Assembly: GCF_001625085.1 (NCBI RefSeq)
Contig: NZ_BDAW01000011.1
Location: 1-64,000, forward strand
Direction: 5' to 3'
DNA: 64,000 nt
Source of the DNA: Nocardia acidivorans NBRC 108247
GTDB taxonomy: Bacteria > Actinomycetota > Actinomycetes > Mycobacteriales > Mycobacteriaceae
The notes under the pieces were generated by a model. That model was not told where the DNA came from. It was given only the letters and a program-made list of their open reading frames with translations, and did no database searches. A program made the position numbers and the translations under genes. Positions 22,912-32,118 of this stretch are shown piece by piece. The first letter of the stretch is position 1; each line of letters starts with the position of its first letter.

Positions 22912-25152
22912 TTACCCGGCGCCGGCGGTGTGCAGCAGATCCCCGGGGCGGATTCGCGCCACACCGTGATCCCCGATCTCCGCGATCCCGTCCACCGTGA
23001 CCTCCACCACGCGCGCGGTGGCGATATCGAAGAACAGGCCCGAGAGCACCACGCCCCGTTCGATCACCCCGCGGCGGACCACCGGATGCGCGTAGAGCGT
23101 CTCCAACTGCACCGCCACATTCACCATGCCGAGCTGATCGACCGGTTCGAATCCGGCGGCGGCCGCGGCCTCGGCCACCGGATGCCCGAGCCGCAAGCGC
23201 AGCAGACTGGGCCTGGCATTGGCCAGCCAGCCGTCCAGATCCGATCCGGTCACCGCCTCGGAGTGCAGTGCCTCCATGGCCCCGCATCCGGAGTGCCCGC
23301 AGACCACCACCGAGCGCACATCGAGTTTGTCGAGGGCGTAGACGAGCGCGGCCTCCATGGAGGTGTCCCGGCGATCGGCGGGAATCAGATTGCCGATATT
23401 GCGGATGGTGAACAGATCGCCCGGACCGCTGTTGGTGATCACATTCGGCACGATCCGCGAATCGGCGCAGGTGACGAAGAGCGAATCCGGTTCCTGCCCA
23501 TCGCGGAGCACCCCGAGGTGCGGACGCATCACATGCGCGTGACTGCGGTTGTACGCGGCCACCCCCGCGACGATGGGGTCGACCTCTGCCCCGGTGCGCC
23601 GCCACGGCCCGAGCACCTCGTCGAGCATATGCCGCGAATGTCCGCGCGCGGGCGGGCCGTCTGTCGCGCCCGCCATGCGCACGGTACCCATCTCGACGAA
23701 TTCGACCGTGCCGCCATCGGTTCGGTGCTCGGCGACCCACTCCTGCACCGCGTCGTGGGCGGCGTGATCGAGGAAGTCGACGGACATCTCGATGACGACA
23801 TCGGCCCCGGTCGGCACTTTGGCCAGTTCGGCGGTCAACTTGGGCACCGCCAGGAAGGTGAAGGTGCCGTCCACGGTGACCCGCCAGCGTCCGCTCGCCA
23901 CCGCCTCGGAGGTCACCGAGACCCGGACCACCCGCCACAGCAGCAGCGCGAAGGCCAGCGCGAGGCCGACGACCATGCCCAGCAACAGGTTCCAGAACAC
24001 CACCACGACAATGGTGGCCGCGTAGACCACCAGATCACCGGTGCGCTGGGCGCGCCGGATATGCGCGAGCTTGATGAGCTGGATGCCGACCACGATGAGC
24101 AGTCCGGCCAGTGCGGCCTTGGGAATCTGGCGCACCACCCCGACCAAGGCCACCGAGAACAGCAGTACCCAGAGGCCGCACAGCATGGTCGAGGCCTTAC
24201 CGCGCGCGCCCGCCTTCACATTGGTGATGCTGCGCACGATGACCGCCGCCACGGGCAGTCCGCCGATCATGCCGGACACCATGTTCGCCACGCCCTGGCC
24301 GATCAGTTCGCGATCCAAATCGGTACGGCGCGCGGAGTTCTGGCGAATACGGTCCACCGCCACGGCCGAGAGCAGGGTCTCCACGCTGGCGATGAGCGCG
24401 ATGGTCACTGCCATCAGCGCGATCGCCGCCCAGCTGCCGTGCGGCACCCGGGGCAGTCGAAGTTCGTCCAGCAGTGAGCCATTGAGCATGATGTGCTCGA
24501 CCCGGGTGGGCAGCACCAGCGCCAGCAGGGTGGCCGCGACCACCGCCACCAGCGGGGCGGGGATGACGCGCACCGGTGCGGGCAGCCGCTTCCACGCCAC
24601 CAGGATGACGATGACCAGCAGGCCGACGAGCAGATCACCGCCGTGCACCGAGCGCAGCTCCTGGGGCAGGCCCACCAGGCTGTCCCAGGACGAGCTCAGC
24701 GAATCACCGCCGAGCAGCACATGCACCTGCTGGAGTGCGATGACCACGCCGATCCCGGCGAGCATGGCGTGCACGACCACGGGCGCGATGGCCAGTGCGC
24801 CGCGCGCGATCCGGCTGAGTCCGAAGACTATTTGCAGCAGGCCGGCCGCGACGGTGATGAAACAGGTGGCGGCCCAGCCGAATTGATTGATCGATTCGGC
24901 GACCACCACGGTCAGGCTGGCGGTGGGACCGCTGACCTGGAGGGTGGAACCGCCGATGAGTCCGGCTACCACCCCTCCCACGACCGCGGCGATCAGACCG
25001 GCGGCGACCGGGGCTCCGGCGGCGACGGCGATACCGATCGAGAGCGGCAGCGAAACCAGGAACACGACCAGCGAGGCTGGAAGGTCGTGGCGTACCAACT
25101 CGGCGAGGCCGGGGAGCGACGTCCGGGGAGGCTGTTCGGTGTCGGTGGACAT
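22912..25152 (-). CDS. SulP anion transporter fused to carbonic anhydrase, copy 2
   Basis: A 746-residue paralogue of the neighbouring gene with the same order: SulP membrane domain (HDLPASLVVFLVSLPLSIGI), STAS domain (VIEMSVDFLDHAAHDAVQEW) and beta-carbonic anhydrase with VTCADSR (about residue 560) and CGHSGCGA (about 620). Long stretches of the membrane domain are nearly the same in both copies, so they arose by tandem duplication. ATG 25152 has GAAGGAG upstream. Each copy has its own terminator and own upstream repeats, so they are separate transcripts and could respond differently. Confidence 0.93.
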   Translation of the reverse strand: MSTDTEQPPRTSLPGLAELVRHDLPASLVVFLVSLPLSIGIAVAAGAPVAAGLIAAVVGGVVAGLIGGSTLQVSGPTASLTVVVAESINQFGWAATCFITVAAGLLQIVFGLSRIARGALAIAPVVVHAMLAGIGVVIALQQVHVLLGGDSLSSSWDSLVGLPQELRSVHGGDLLVGLLVIVILVAWKRLPAPVRVIPAPLVAVVAATLLALVLPTRVEHIMLNGSLLDELRLPRVPHGSWAAIALMAVTIALIASVETLLSAVAVDRIRQNSARRTDLDRELIGQGVANMVSGMIGGLPVAAVIVRSITNVKAGARGKASTMLCGLWVLLFSVALVGVVRQIPKAALAGLLIVVGIQLIKLAHIRRAQRTGDLVVYAATIVVVVFWNLLLGMVVGLALAFALLLWRVVRVSVTSEAVASGRWRVTVDGTFTFLAVPKLTAELAKVPTGADVVIEMSVDFLDHAAHDAVQEWVAEHRTDGGTVEFVEMGTVRMAGATDGPPARGHSRHMLDEVLGPWRRTGAEVDPIVAGVAAYNRSHAHVMRPHLGVLRDGQEPDSLFVTCADSRIVPNVITNSGPGDLFTIRNIGNLIPADRRDTSMEAALVYALDKLDVRSVVVCGHSGCGAMEALHSEAVTGSDLDGWLANARPSLLRLRLGHPVAEAAAAAGFEPVDQLGMVNVAVQLETLYAHPVVRRGVIERGVVLSGLFFDIATARVVEVTVDGIAEIGDHGVARIRPGDLLHTAGAG

Positions 25153-25271
25153 ATTTCTCCTTCGCCGGAACGGCGGGGAACCGCCCGGTTCATCGGTCAA
25201 CATGTACTGGCATCGAGAGCGAGCGACGGGCGAGGCTGTGACAGCACGACGCTAGGCAGAACGGCGTAATC

Positions 25272-25299
25272 GTAAAGACTCGGCAAAGGATCCGGAAAG
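25272..25299. promoter_or_regulatory. Three 11-bp-phased repeats upstream of SulP-CA copy 2
   Basis: Plus-strand GTAAAG (25272), GCAAAG (25283) and GGAAAG (25294) repeat exactly every 11 bases, beginning 120 bases upstream of the start codon, almost the same distance as in the paralogue. This suggests one response regulator for both genes. Confidence 0.55.
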
Positions 25300-25357
25300 G
25301 GTTTGCGGAGATTGCGGCGAACCGCGACCAAACTGTGACCCGGGCCACTCCGAGATG

Positions 25358-26242
25358 TCAGCGGGATTCGACCAGTTTCGCGGTCGCCTCCAGAACCGCG
25401 AGATCGGTGGAGCCGGGGACCAGGATGAATTCGTCCAGGCCCGCGGCTTCGGCTCCGTCGATGGCGCGCAGGATCGCGTCGGCGTCGAAGGTGGTCATGG
25501 CCGCCGCGGTGGCTTCGGCGTTCTTCGAGCCCAGGAAGGCCAGATATTCGGCGGTGAAATCGCGCAGCACCGGAGCCGCGTCGGGAATGCCGAGGGTGTA
25601 GAAGCAGCCACTCACCAAGCGCGGCTTGGTCTCTCGCTCGGCGGTGATCCAGGCCCGGCGCGCATTGTCGGCGGCCCAGGAGATCTCACCGGGTGCCCCG
25701 CCGAGGCTGAAGGCGACCACACCGTCGGCCCAACGTGCCGCCCGCGCCAGCGATTTCGGCCCCAGCGCACCCGCGAGAATCGGCGGACCGCCCGCCTGGA
25801 CACACGGCGGTCCGATCGGATCCGCACCCTCGGTATGCGGGGTCCCGGACCACAGTGCGCGCAGTTCGGCCACCCCGCGTTCCAGAGTCGCATGGCGATG
25901 GCCGAATCCCGCTCCGAGACTGCCGTAGTCGTGCGGTCGCGCACCGACCCCGACCCCGAGGGTGAGGCGACCCTGCGACAGCACATCGAGGGTGGCCGCC
26001 TGTTTGGCGATCAAGGCCGGTGGATGTGCGGGCAGCACAGCCACATTGGCGAAGATGCGCACCCGCTCGGTGAGCGCCGCCGCCGCGGCCAGGGTCGTCC
26101 ACATCTCCGGATTGTGGAAGGTCATCCGCTCCCCGCAGGAAATACTCGCGAACGGACCCTGCTCGGCGCGCAAGCACCAGTCGACGGTCGCGCCGCGGTC
26201 GTAACCCCGGCACATGGTGGGCAATGCGATACCGATATCCAT
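25358..26242 (-). CDS. LLM class F420-dependent oxidoreductase-like protein
   Basis: A 294-residue luciferase-like TIM barrel protein. It begins MDIGIALPTMCRGYDRGATV and carries RVRIFANVAVLPAHPPALIA then LSQGRLTLGVGVGARPHDYG, the conserved segments around the flavin or F420 phosphate. In Mycobacteriales such proteins mostly use F420 and act on diverse small molecules; the substrate cannot be read. Start ATG 26242 was chosen because the sequence before it is not conserved-looking. It is a single gene divergent from the protease gene. Confidence 0.85.
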   Translation of the reverse strand: MDIGIALPTMCRGYDRGATVDWCLRAEQGPFASISCGERMTFHNPEMWTTLAAAAALTERVRIFANVAVLPAHPPALIAKQAATLDVLSQGRLTLGVGVGARPHDYGSLGAGFGHRHATLERGVAELRALWSGTPHTEGADPIGPPCVQAGGPPILAGALGPKSLARAARWADGVVAFSLGGAPGEISWAADNARRAWITAERETKPRLVSGCFYTLGIPDAAPVLRDFTAEYLAFLGSKNAEATAAAMTTFDADAILRAIDGAEAAGLDEFILVPGSTDLAVLEATAKLVESR

Positions 26243-26360
26243 TCGCACACTCTGCCTCGACCGGCCCCACCCGCGTGCCGGAATTGTCGCCATTCCCCGG
26301 TGCGGCCTCGACACGCCTGCGCGCACGTCGGTCACACACACAAAGGGGACATTTCAGATA

Positions 26361-26390
26361 AATAAGTCCGAATGGTATGTTTCACTTATT
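26361..26390. promoter_or_regulatory. Inverted repeat in the region before the protease gene
   Basis: AATAAGT (26361-26367) and ACTTATT (26384-26390) with inner CCGAAT/ATTCGG complementarity stand in an AT-rich patch in the 292-base divergent region. It could be an operator for either neighbour; no regulator can be named. Confidence 0.35.
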
Positions 26391-26534
26391 CGGCTTACGC
26401 ATTACTTCTCGGCCGATTCGCAACACCCCGATTTCCAGGTTCACGCATCACGGTCTCCGGTCCGCGCGAGCGGGCGTCATTCCCGCTGTCGTCGATCACC
26501 TGGCCCCGATGGCCTCCCGCGCGAGAGGTTCGGC

Positions 26535-27266
26535 ATGTACTCCCTGGGCAAGATTTGCAGCGGCCTCGGATCCGCCGCTGCCACAGTGATTTTCAGCCTG
26601 GCCCTGACCCCCTCGGGCGTCGCGGCCGCCGCCGGTCCGGCGGTGCTCGGGCCCGGTTCGGGTATAGCGATCGGCACCGGTGAGCCCGATGAGTTCTCGC
26701 TGTGCACCCTCACCGCCATCGGATTCGACGCCGCGAATCGCCTGGTCGGAATTACCGCCGGACACTGCGGTGAGGTGGGCGCGCAAGTACTCGCCGAGAA
26801 CTCCCTCGGCACGGGTTTTCTGGGCCGGCTCGCGGAGCAGGATTACTTCTGGGATTGGGCGGTCATCGAATTCGATCCGGCCAAGGTGATTCCGGTTCGG
26901 CAGATCACCGCCGGCGTGGTGGCCGGCCTGGGCGCACCGCCCGCACCGCTGCAGATGGTCTGCAAGAACGGGCGCACCACCGGATTCACCTGCGGTCCGG
27001 TCTGGGAGGAGATGACCGAGGGTTTCAGCAGTCATGTCTGCGCCGATTACGGCGATTCCGGTTCGCCGGTACTGGTCGGTGATCGATTGGTCGGCATGAT
27101 CGTCTCCGGTCAGCCCATCGATCTGGGCAGCGTGGACCTGCACCTGCCCTCCTGCGCCAATCCCGCCAATCCGGTGCACGAACCCGATTTCGCCACCGGG
27201 ATCGCCAATGTGCTCGCGAATATCAATCAGCACGGCGGCGCGGGCACGGGCTTCCGATTGTTCTGA
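26535..27266 (+). CDS. Secreted trypsin-like serine protease (S1 family)
   Basis: A 243-residue protein with a signal peptide (about 1-33, ending GVAAAAGP) and a chymotrypsin-like domain. The triad is visible: His in ITAGHCG (about residue 75), Asp in FWDWAVIEF (about 108) and Ser in YGDSGSPVL (about 173). Cysteines LCTL/GHC and MVCK/FTCG fit disulfides. It resembles the Rv1815 group of Mycobacterium, small single-domain secreted proteases with unknown targets. GAGAGG precedes the start. Confidence 0.85.
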   Translation: MYSLGKICSGLGSAAATVIFSLALTPSGVAAAAGPAVLGPGSGIAIGTGEPDEFSLCTLTAIGFDAANRLVGITAGHCGEVGAQVLAENSLGTGFLGRLAEQDYFWDWAVIEFDPAKVIPVRQITAGVVAGLGAPPAPLQMVCKNGRTTGFTCGPVWEEMTEGFSSHVCADYGDSGSPVLVGDRLVGMIVSGQPIDLGSVDLHLPSCANPANPVHEPDFATGIANVLANINQHGGAGTGFRLF

Positions 27267-27357
27267 GCGACTCGCGTCACCTTGCAATGCGGAGCCGTGT
27301 AGCGAATAGTCAGCTACTAGTCTTCGATAGCGTTTTCGGCGAGTCGGGAGGTGCGGT

Positions 27358-28509
27358 ATGCCAGGGATTCGCGGCTGGGCGGGCGCGGTGGTCGCGGCCA
27401 CCGCCACGGCGAGTATGACGCTCGGACTCGATACCGCGACCGCGGTCGCCGATCCACCCGGAACGCTCATCTCGGCCGAGCCGCGCGACGACGGATTCCA
27501 CGGCATCCCGGGCGGATCGGTGCTCAGGTACTGGATGGCCGATTCGCACGGCACCCCGAAGCAGGCCAGCGGCGCGCTCTTCGTGCCGGGCGGCCCGCCC
27601 CCCGAAAACGGCTGGCCGATAGTCGCATTCGATCACGGCACCACGGGGCTGGGGCCGGGTTGCGGTGGCAAGTCCGATCCGAGCACGGCACCGTACGACG
27701 CCTATGTCGCGGACGAGGACAACATCATGCGGTCCCTGGTTTCGCAGGGTTTCGCCGTGGTCGCACCCGACTATCTCGGACTCGGCCTCTACGACAACGG
27801 CCCGCATCCCTATCTGGAACGGCAGAGCGAGGCGACCGCCACCATCGATATGGTGCGGGCCGCGCGGGCGGCGAAGCCGGAGCTCTCCACGACCTGGGCG
27901 GTCATGGGTCTGTCGCAGGGCGGGCAGGCCGCACTGGGCACCGGCCACCTTCAGGCAACCTACGCGCCGGACCTGGATTTCCGCGGCACCATCGCGGTGG
28001 ACCCGGAATCGGATGTGGAAAAGGTGCTGCCGATCGCCGGACCCGGCATCCCGGCACTGCCCGACACCTCCGGCACACTCGGCTTCTTCTCGGACATCCT
28101 GGCCGGGGTGCGCGCCACCCGCCCCGAGGCCGAGGTGGACAGCTATCTGACCCCGTTCGGCCGCGATCTGCTCGACCGCATCGGCACCCTGTGCGAACCG
28201 CAGATCGAGGCGACCGTCAATGGCGTCGGCATCGGCCAGTTGCTGAGCCGCTCGCTCGGCAGCGAACCGATTCGCGCCGCCTACACCGACTATCTGACGG
28301 TGCCGACCACCGGCTACAACCGGCCGATTCTATTGCTGGTCAATATCACCGACGCGACCGTGCCCTCACCGCTGCACGCCACGCTGGCCGCGCAGTTCGC
28401 CGCCAATGGCGTGGATTTCCGGACCGTGACCGGCACCGGCACGCACGTTCAGCTCAATCCGCCGATGTGGGCCGCCATCAATGACTTTCTGCGCCCAATT
28501 CGGCGGTAA
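27358..28509 (+). CDS. Secretory lipase family alpha/beta hydrolase
   Basis: A 383-residue protein with a Sec signal peptide (about 1-31, ending TATAVADP). The catalytic Ser lies in VMGLSQGGQAA (about residue 183). The probable Asp and His lie in VNITDATVPS and GTGTHVQLNP near the C-terminus. The fold and length match the fungal/actinobacterial LIP (secretory lipase) family that hydrolyses glycerides or other lipid esters. GGAGG lies 7 bases before the ATG. It is 91 bases downstream of the protease gene on the same strand, so both exported enzymes may be co-transcribed. Confidence 0.85.
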   Translation: MPGIRGWAGAVVAATATASMTLGLDTATAVADPPGTLISAEPRDDGFHGIPGGSVLRYWMADSHGTPKQASGALFVPGGPPPENGWPIVAFDHGTTGLGPGCGGKSDPSTAPYDAYVADEDNIMRSLVSQGFAVVAPDYLGLGLYDNGPHPYLERQSEATATIDMVRAARAAKPELSTTWAVMGLSQGGQAALGTGHLQATYAPDLDFRGTIAVDPESDVEKVLPIAGPGIPALPDTSGTLGFFSDILAGVRATRPEAEVDSYLTPFGRDLLDRIGTLCEPQIEATVNGVGIGQLLSRSLGSEPIRAAYTDYLTVPTTGYNRPILLLVNITDATVPSPLHATLAAQFAANGVDFRTVTGTGTHVQLNPPMWAAINDFLRPIRR

Positions 28510-28878
28510 GCGCGCCGCGCAAGAGCTTTCGCGCCTGCTCCAGATCGAGTGAACCGCTGAGCAGCGCATGCTGAGTGCTTCGATGAGCCCGGTGAGGCGT
28601 TCGGCGGCATCGTCCGCGGTGATCTCGGGGACCACACTGCCGTGCCGCTGCGCGCCGCGGATGAGTTCGGCCGTGTCGTTGGTCCCGCTCAGCGTTGCGG
28701 CGCGCGGCTGTTCGCGCAGTTCGGGCCGGAAGACCGCCGAGGCGCGCAATTCACCCCGGGCCGTGCTGTTCTCCTTGACGATCGGAATGTCCTGGAGTTC
28801 GCGTAGCAGCGTCTCCTCCAGGTGGATGCGCGGCGGCCCGGGATCGGCGGTCACGTCGGTGTACTGCTCGGCGCGATT
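28478..28878 (-). pseudogene. Decayed TetR-family regulator (C-terminal part, frameshifted)
   Basis: On the minus strand the frame reads QYTDVTADPGPPRIHLEETL, then ASAVFRPELREQ, then TADDAAERLTGLIEALS, which looks like the ligand-binding half of a TetR regulator. At about 28570 it shifts frame and continues LLSGSLDLEQARKLLRGAL and ends shortly after. The N-terminal helix-turn-helix is absent because the alpha/beta hydrolase gene lies there. Its end overlaps the lipase 3' end. Confidence 0.5.
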
Positions 28879-28881
28879 GAC

Positions 28882-29565
28882 TCAGTGAGCGGATTCCGCT
28901 GCGGCCGAGAGGTATTCGACCACGCCCCGGGGATTCGAGAGTGCGACGAGATGGCCGCCGGGGATGATGTCCGCCTCGACGCCGAGACGATCGCGGGCAA
29001 CGCGCTGCTGCAGACCGAGCGGGAAGAGGCGGTCGTCCGCGCCGACCAGCACGCGAGTGGGGATATCCGGCCAGCGGGTGAAGTCGCAGACATCGTCGAA
29101 GATGCGCTCGGATTCGGGGCGTTCGGGGCCGTCGTCCAGCGCCTCCGGCGGGACATCGTGCAGGAAGTAGACGGCGTCGTCGAATTCACGGGTGTAGCCA
29201 CCGGCATCGGCCGCGGCCAGGCGGGCCTCGGCGGAGCCGACATTCGCGCCCCACCGGCCCGCGGTCTCGCCGGGTCGCGGGATCATGGCGTTGACGAAGA
29301 TCAGGGCGGACGGGGTGATGAGCTCGCAGACCAGGGCGGCGGTGAAGCCGCCGAGCGACTGTGCGACAAGGACATCGCCGTCGGCGGCCGACTTCAGCAC
29401 GATATCGCGATACTCCGCGAGCCCCGCCCGCTCGTCATCGCCCGGCAGGTCGACGGCGACCGCCTCGTGCCCCGCGGCCGTCAGGCCCGCCACCACCGGA
29501 TGCCAGTACGACGCCATTCCGCCCGCGCCGGGGATCAGAACGAACTTGCTCTTGTTCACGGTCAT
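28882..29565 (-). CDS. Alpha/beta hydrolase
   Basis: A 227-residue cytoplasmic hydrolase. FVLIPGAGGMASYWHPV is the oxyanion-hole strand, VLVAQSLGGFTAAL holds the nucleophile Ser (GxSxG with Gln-Ser-Leu), and LVGADDRLFPLGLQ and IPGGHLVALSNP give the probable Asp and His. The overall form resembles the EstC/salicylate-esterase-like small alpha/beta hydrolases. No signal peptide is seen. It is transcribed towards the TetR remnant and divergent from the M23 peptidase. The substrate is unknown. Confidence 0.85.
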   Translation of the reverse strand: MTVNKSKFVLIPGAGGMASYWHPVVAGLTAAGHEAVAVDLPGDDERAGLAEYRDIVLKSAADGDVLVAQSLGGFTAALVCELITPSALIFVNAMIPRPGETAGRWGANVGSAEARLAAADAGGYTREFDDAVYFLHDVPPEALDDGPERPESERIFDDVCDFTRWPDIPTRVLVGADDRLFPLGLQQRVARDRLGVEADIIPGGHLVALSNPRGVVEYLSAAAESAH

Positions 29566-29721
29566 ACCGATCTGGACGGGGCGGGGCCGGTGAATTCATC
29601 GGTGCGGTGAAAGGAATTACGGTACAGGGCAATTGCCATTCGAATTCGCCGGTGGCGATGATCTCGGGTCTGTAGAGTTTTCGGCACGTCGCGCATTCAA
29701 TTCTCGACCCGAGGATGAGCC

Positions 29722-30600
29722 TTGCCGAATCATCGAGTATCTCCCGGTTCCCTCTCCGTCGCCGATCTGCTCGAGGCGTCCGAGATCCATTGTCCCAGTA
29801 CCCATCGCGCGGAGACCTTGCCCACCGTCCGGTTCAAAGCGGTCGCGGGCGTCGCCATCGCGGCGGGCGCGCTGCTGACCACCGGTGCGCACCTGTCCCC
29901 CGCCATTGCCGAGGCCACCCCGCTCGCACCGGCGGACGAGGATCCGGTGAATACCGCCGAACCCGTTTCCGCCCCAGCGCAAGTCGCGCCCGCGGCGGCG
30001 GTGAGCACCCCCTTCGGGCTGGTCGGATTGCCACCGGAGGTGGCGGCCCCGCTGGCCCAGGCCGAGCAGACCATCAAAGACCTGCAACAGCAATGGCTGC
30101 CGGCGGTACAGGCGGCGATTCCGGCCCTGCCGCCCGCGCCCGCGCTCCCGGCGGTCCCCGCCATTCCCGCCCCCGCGCCGCTGACCATCGAGCGCACGGT
30201 GCTGCCGGTGCAGGGTGGCCAGATCAGCTCCGGATTCGGCGGCCGTTGGGGCGCTTTCCATTACGGCGTCGATATCGCCGATCCGATCGGCACGCCCATC
30301 CATTCGGTCCGCAGCGGCACCGTACTGGACGCGGGCCCGGCGCAGGGTTTCGGGCAGTGGGTGCGGGTCAAACAGGATGACGGCACCATCGCCGTCTACG
30401 GCCACGTCAACGATATGTACGTGAGCCGGGGCGATCGGGTGGACGTCGGCGAAGTCATCGCCTCGGTGGGCAATCGCGGCGACTCCACCGGCCCGCACCT
30501 GCACCTGGAGATTTGGGGCACCGACGGCGTCCGGGTCGACCCCGTGGTCTGGCTCCAGAGCAAAGGTGTTCTGATGCAGCAGCATTGGGGCGCGGACTGA
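29722..30600 (+). CDS. M23 family metallopeptidase (cell-wall endopeptidase)
   Basis: A 292-residue exported protein. An N-terminal hydrophobic segment (about 38-62, VAGVAIAAGALLTTGAHLSP) is followed by an Ala/Pro-rich linker (about 70-155, PALPPAPALPAVPAIPAPAP) and a C-terminal LytM/M23 domain. The zinc site is visible as FHYGVDIAD and GPHLHLEIW, with YGHVND supplying another conserved His. Such enzymes cut peptidoglycan peptides and act in cell division or wall turnover. The TTG start at 29722 has GAGG 8 bases upstream. I saw no ydaO-type riboswitch ahead of it. Confidence 0.88.
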   Translation: MPNHRVSPGSLSVADLLEASEIHCPSTHRAETLPTVRFKAVAGVAIAAGALLTTGAHLSPAIAEATPLAPADEDPVNTAEPVSAPAQVAPAAAVSTPFGLVGLPPEVAAPLAQAEQTIKDLQQQWLPAVQAAIPALPPAPALPAVPAIPAPAPLTIERTVLPVQGGQISSGFGGRWGAFHYGVDIADPIGTPIHSVRSGTVLDAGPAQGFGQWVRVKQDDGTIAVYGHVNDMYVSRGDRVDVGEVIASVGNRGDSTGPHLHLEIWGTDGVRVDPVVWLQSKGVLMQQHWGAD

Positions 30601-30646
30601 GGAGTCCGCACGCGGCGGCCTCGAACCGACACCGTGCCCGGCCCCG

Positions 30647-31903
30647 TCATCCCCGACCCGTCCAGGGCACGGGCAGTGGGGGCGAGGGGGTGAAGGCGAC
30701 CGGGAGGGCGGTCAGGGCGCGGTGGAATGGCCCTGGCCGCCAAGACAATTCGGCGGGCGGCACGGCCAGTCGGATTTCGGGGAGGGCATCCAGGAGTTGG
30801 TCGATGGCCTCCTGTGCGATGAGGTATGCCAGCGGGCTGGCGGGGCAGGCGTGCGGTCCCGCGCCCCAGGCGAGGTGGGAGCGATTGCCGGAGATTTGAC
30901 CGCCGCCGATGGCCGGATCGGTATTGCAGGCCGCCATGCTGATGACCACCGGCTGGTGTGCGGGCAGCCAGGTCTCCTCCACCAGGACGGGCTGGCGCGG
31001 ATAGCTGATGCAGAAGTTGGCCATCGGCGGATCGTTGAAGAGCACCTCGTCCAGGGCGTCGCGGGTGGCCAGGCTGCCGCCCAGTACGCTGCCGCCGAAG
31101 CGGTCGTCGGACAGGATGATGAGCAGGGTGTTGACGATCAGGTTCTGCTGCGGCTCGATACCCGCGCCGTAGAGGGTGGCGAGCTGATGCACCATCTCAC
31201 CGTCGGTCAGTTCGGTGGGGTGCCGCAGCAGGCGGGTGGTGACATCGTCACCGGGTTCGGCGCGTTTATGCGCGGTCAGGCGGGCGAGCGCCTCGACGAG
31301 TAATTTATTGCCGTTCTCCGCGCCGACACCCTCGAAGATTGCCCGAAAGCCCTGCGCCGCCTGCGCGGCGATTCCGGCGGGGCAGCCCAGCAGATGGTTG
31401 AGCACATCGAAGGCGAGCGGAAAGGCATAGTCGCGCACCAGATCCGCCGAGCCATCGGCGCAGAAACCATTGATGAGGGTGACCGCGGTCCGTTCCACGG
31501 TGCTCTGCAGTCCGAATCGATCGATTCCGCTCAGCCCGGCGGTATTGGCCTGTCGATAACGCGTGTGCGCACCGCCCGCATTGCGCAGCGCATTGGGCCG
31601 CCACTGCATCATCGGCAGTACCGGACAATCGGCGGGGACACCCTCCTGCCAGGCGCGCGGGTCTGCCGGAAAGCGGTCCGGATCGTTGAGAATCCTTACC
31701 GCCGTGCGGTATTCGAGTACCAGGGTGGCGGGCACGCCCGGGGCGAGTTCCACCGGGGCCAGCGCACCGTATCTGTCCCGCATCTCCCGATAGGCGCGAT
31801 GCGGGTCGGCGGCGAACTCGGGACTGTACATCGGTATGCGCGATCCGGCGATATCGAATTGCGCGGTGGCGGGAACGGGTGCGGCCGGGGCCGAATCTGG
31901 CAT
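30647..31903 (-). CDS. Cytochrome P450, CYP157-like, without the ExxR motif
   Basis: A 418-residue soluble P450. The haem loop is LAWGAGPHACPASPL (Cys about residue 351), kept except that Gly after Cys is Pro-Ala. The K-helix that normally reads ExxR is DEVLFNDPP (about 286), so Arg is replaced by Phe. The I-helix reads YGAGIEPQQN (about 243) without the usual Thr. CYP157 proteins of Streptomyces are known to lack ExxR, and the C-terminus (LPEIRLAVPPAELSWRPGPF) resembles them. No redox partner or cvn-type conservon genes are adjacent. Catalytic activity is uncertain. Confidence 0.88.
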   Translation of the reverse strand: MPDSAPAAPVPATAQFDIAGSRIPMYSPEFAADPHRAYREMRDRYGALAPVELAPGVPATLVLEYRTAVRILNDPDRFPADPRAWQEGVPADCPVLPMMQWRPNALRNAGGAHTRYRQANTAGLSGIDRFGLQSTVERTAVTLINGFCADGSADLVRDYAFPLAFDVLNHLLGCPAGIAAQAAQGFRAIFEGVGAENGNKLLVEALARLTAHKRAEPGDDVTTRLLRHPTELTDGEMVHQLATLYGAGIEPQQNLIVNTLLIILSDDRFGGSVLGGSLATRDALDEVLFNDPPMANFCISYPRQPVLVEETWLPAHQPVVISMAACNTDPAIGGGQISGNRSHLAWGAGPHACPASPLAYLIAQEAIDQLLDALPEIRLAVPPAELSWRPGPFHRALTALPVAFTPSPPLPVPWTGRG

Positions 31904-32118
31904 CTAATGAACTCCACGCGGTGAACGACACTCCCCCGCCGAACACCGCACACCCCGGACGTGGAACGAATCACCCTACCGGCGAATCCTGAAACCGCAC
32001 AGTATGTTTAGCCACGCGAATCAAATCCGCTACGCGGTCGCCGAATCCGTTGCCGAACCCGTCCGAACGATGCGAATTATCATGTAAGGGCCCTCGACAG
32101 ATCGGCCACCCCCGCACC

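Noticed and set aside
29566..29721. ydaO (c-di-AMP) riboswitch ahead of the M23 peptidase gene
   Set aside because: Such switches often precede cell-wall hydrolase genes, but the 156-base region does not show the conserved elements that I know.
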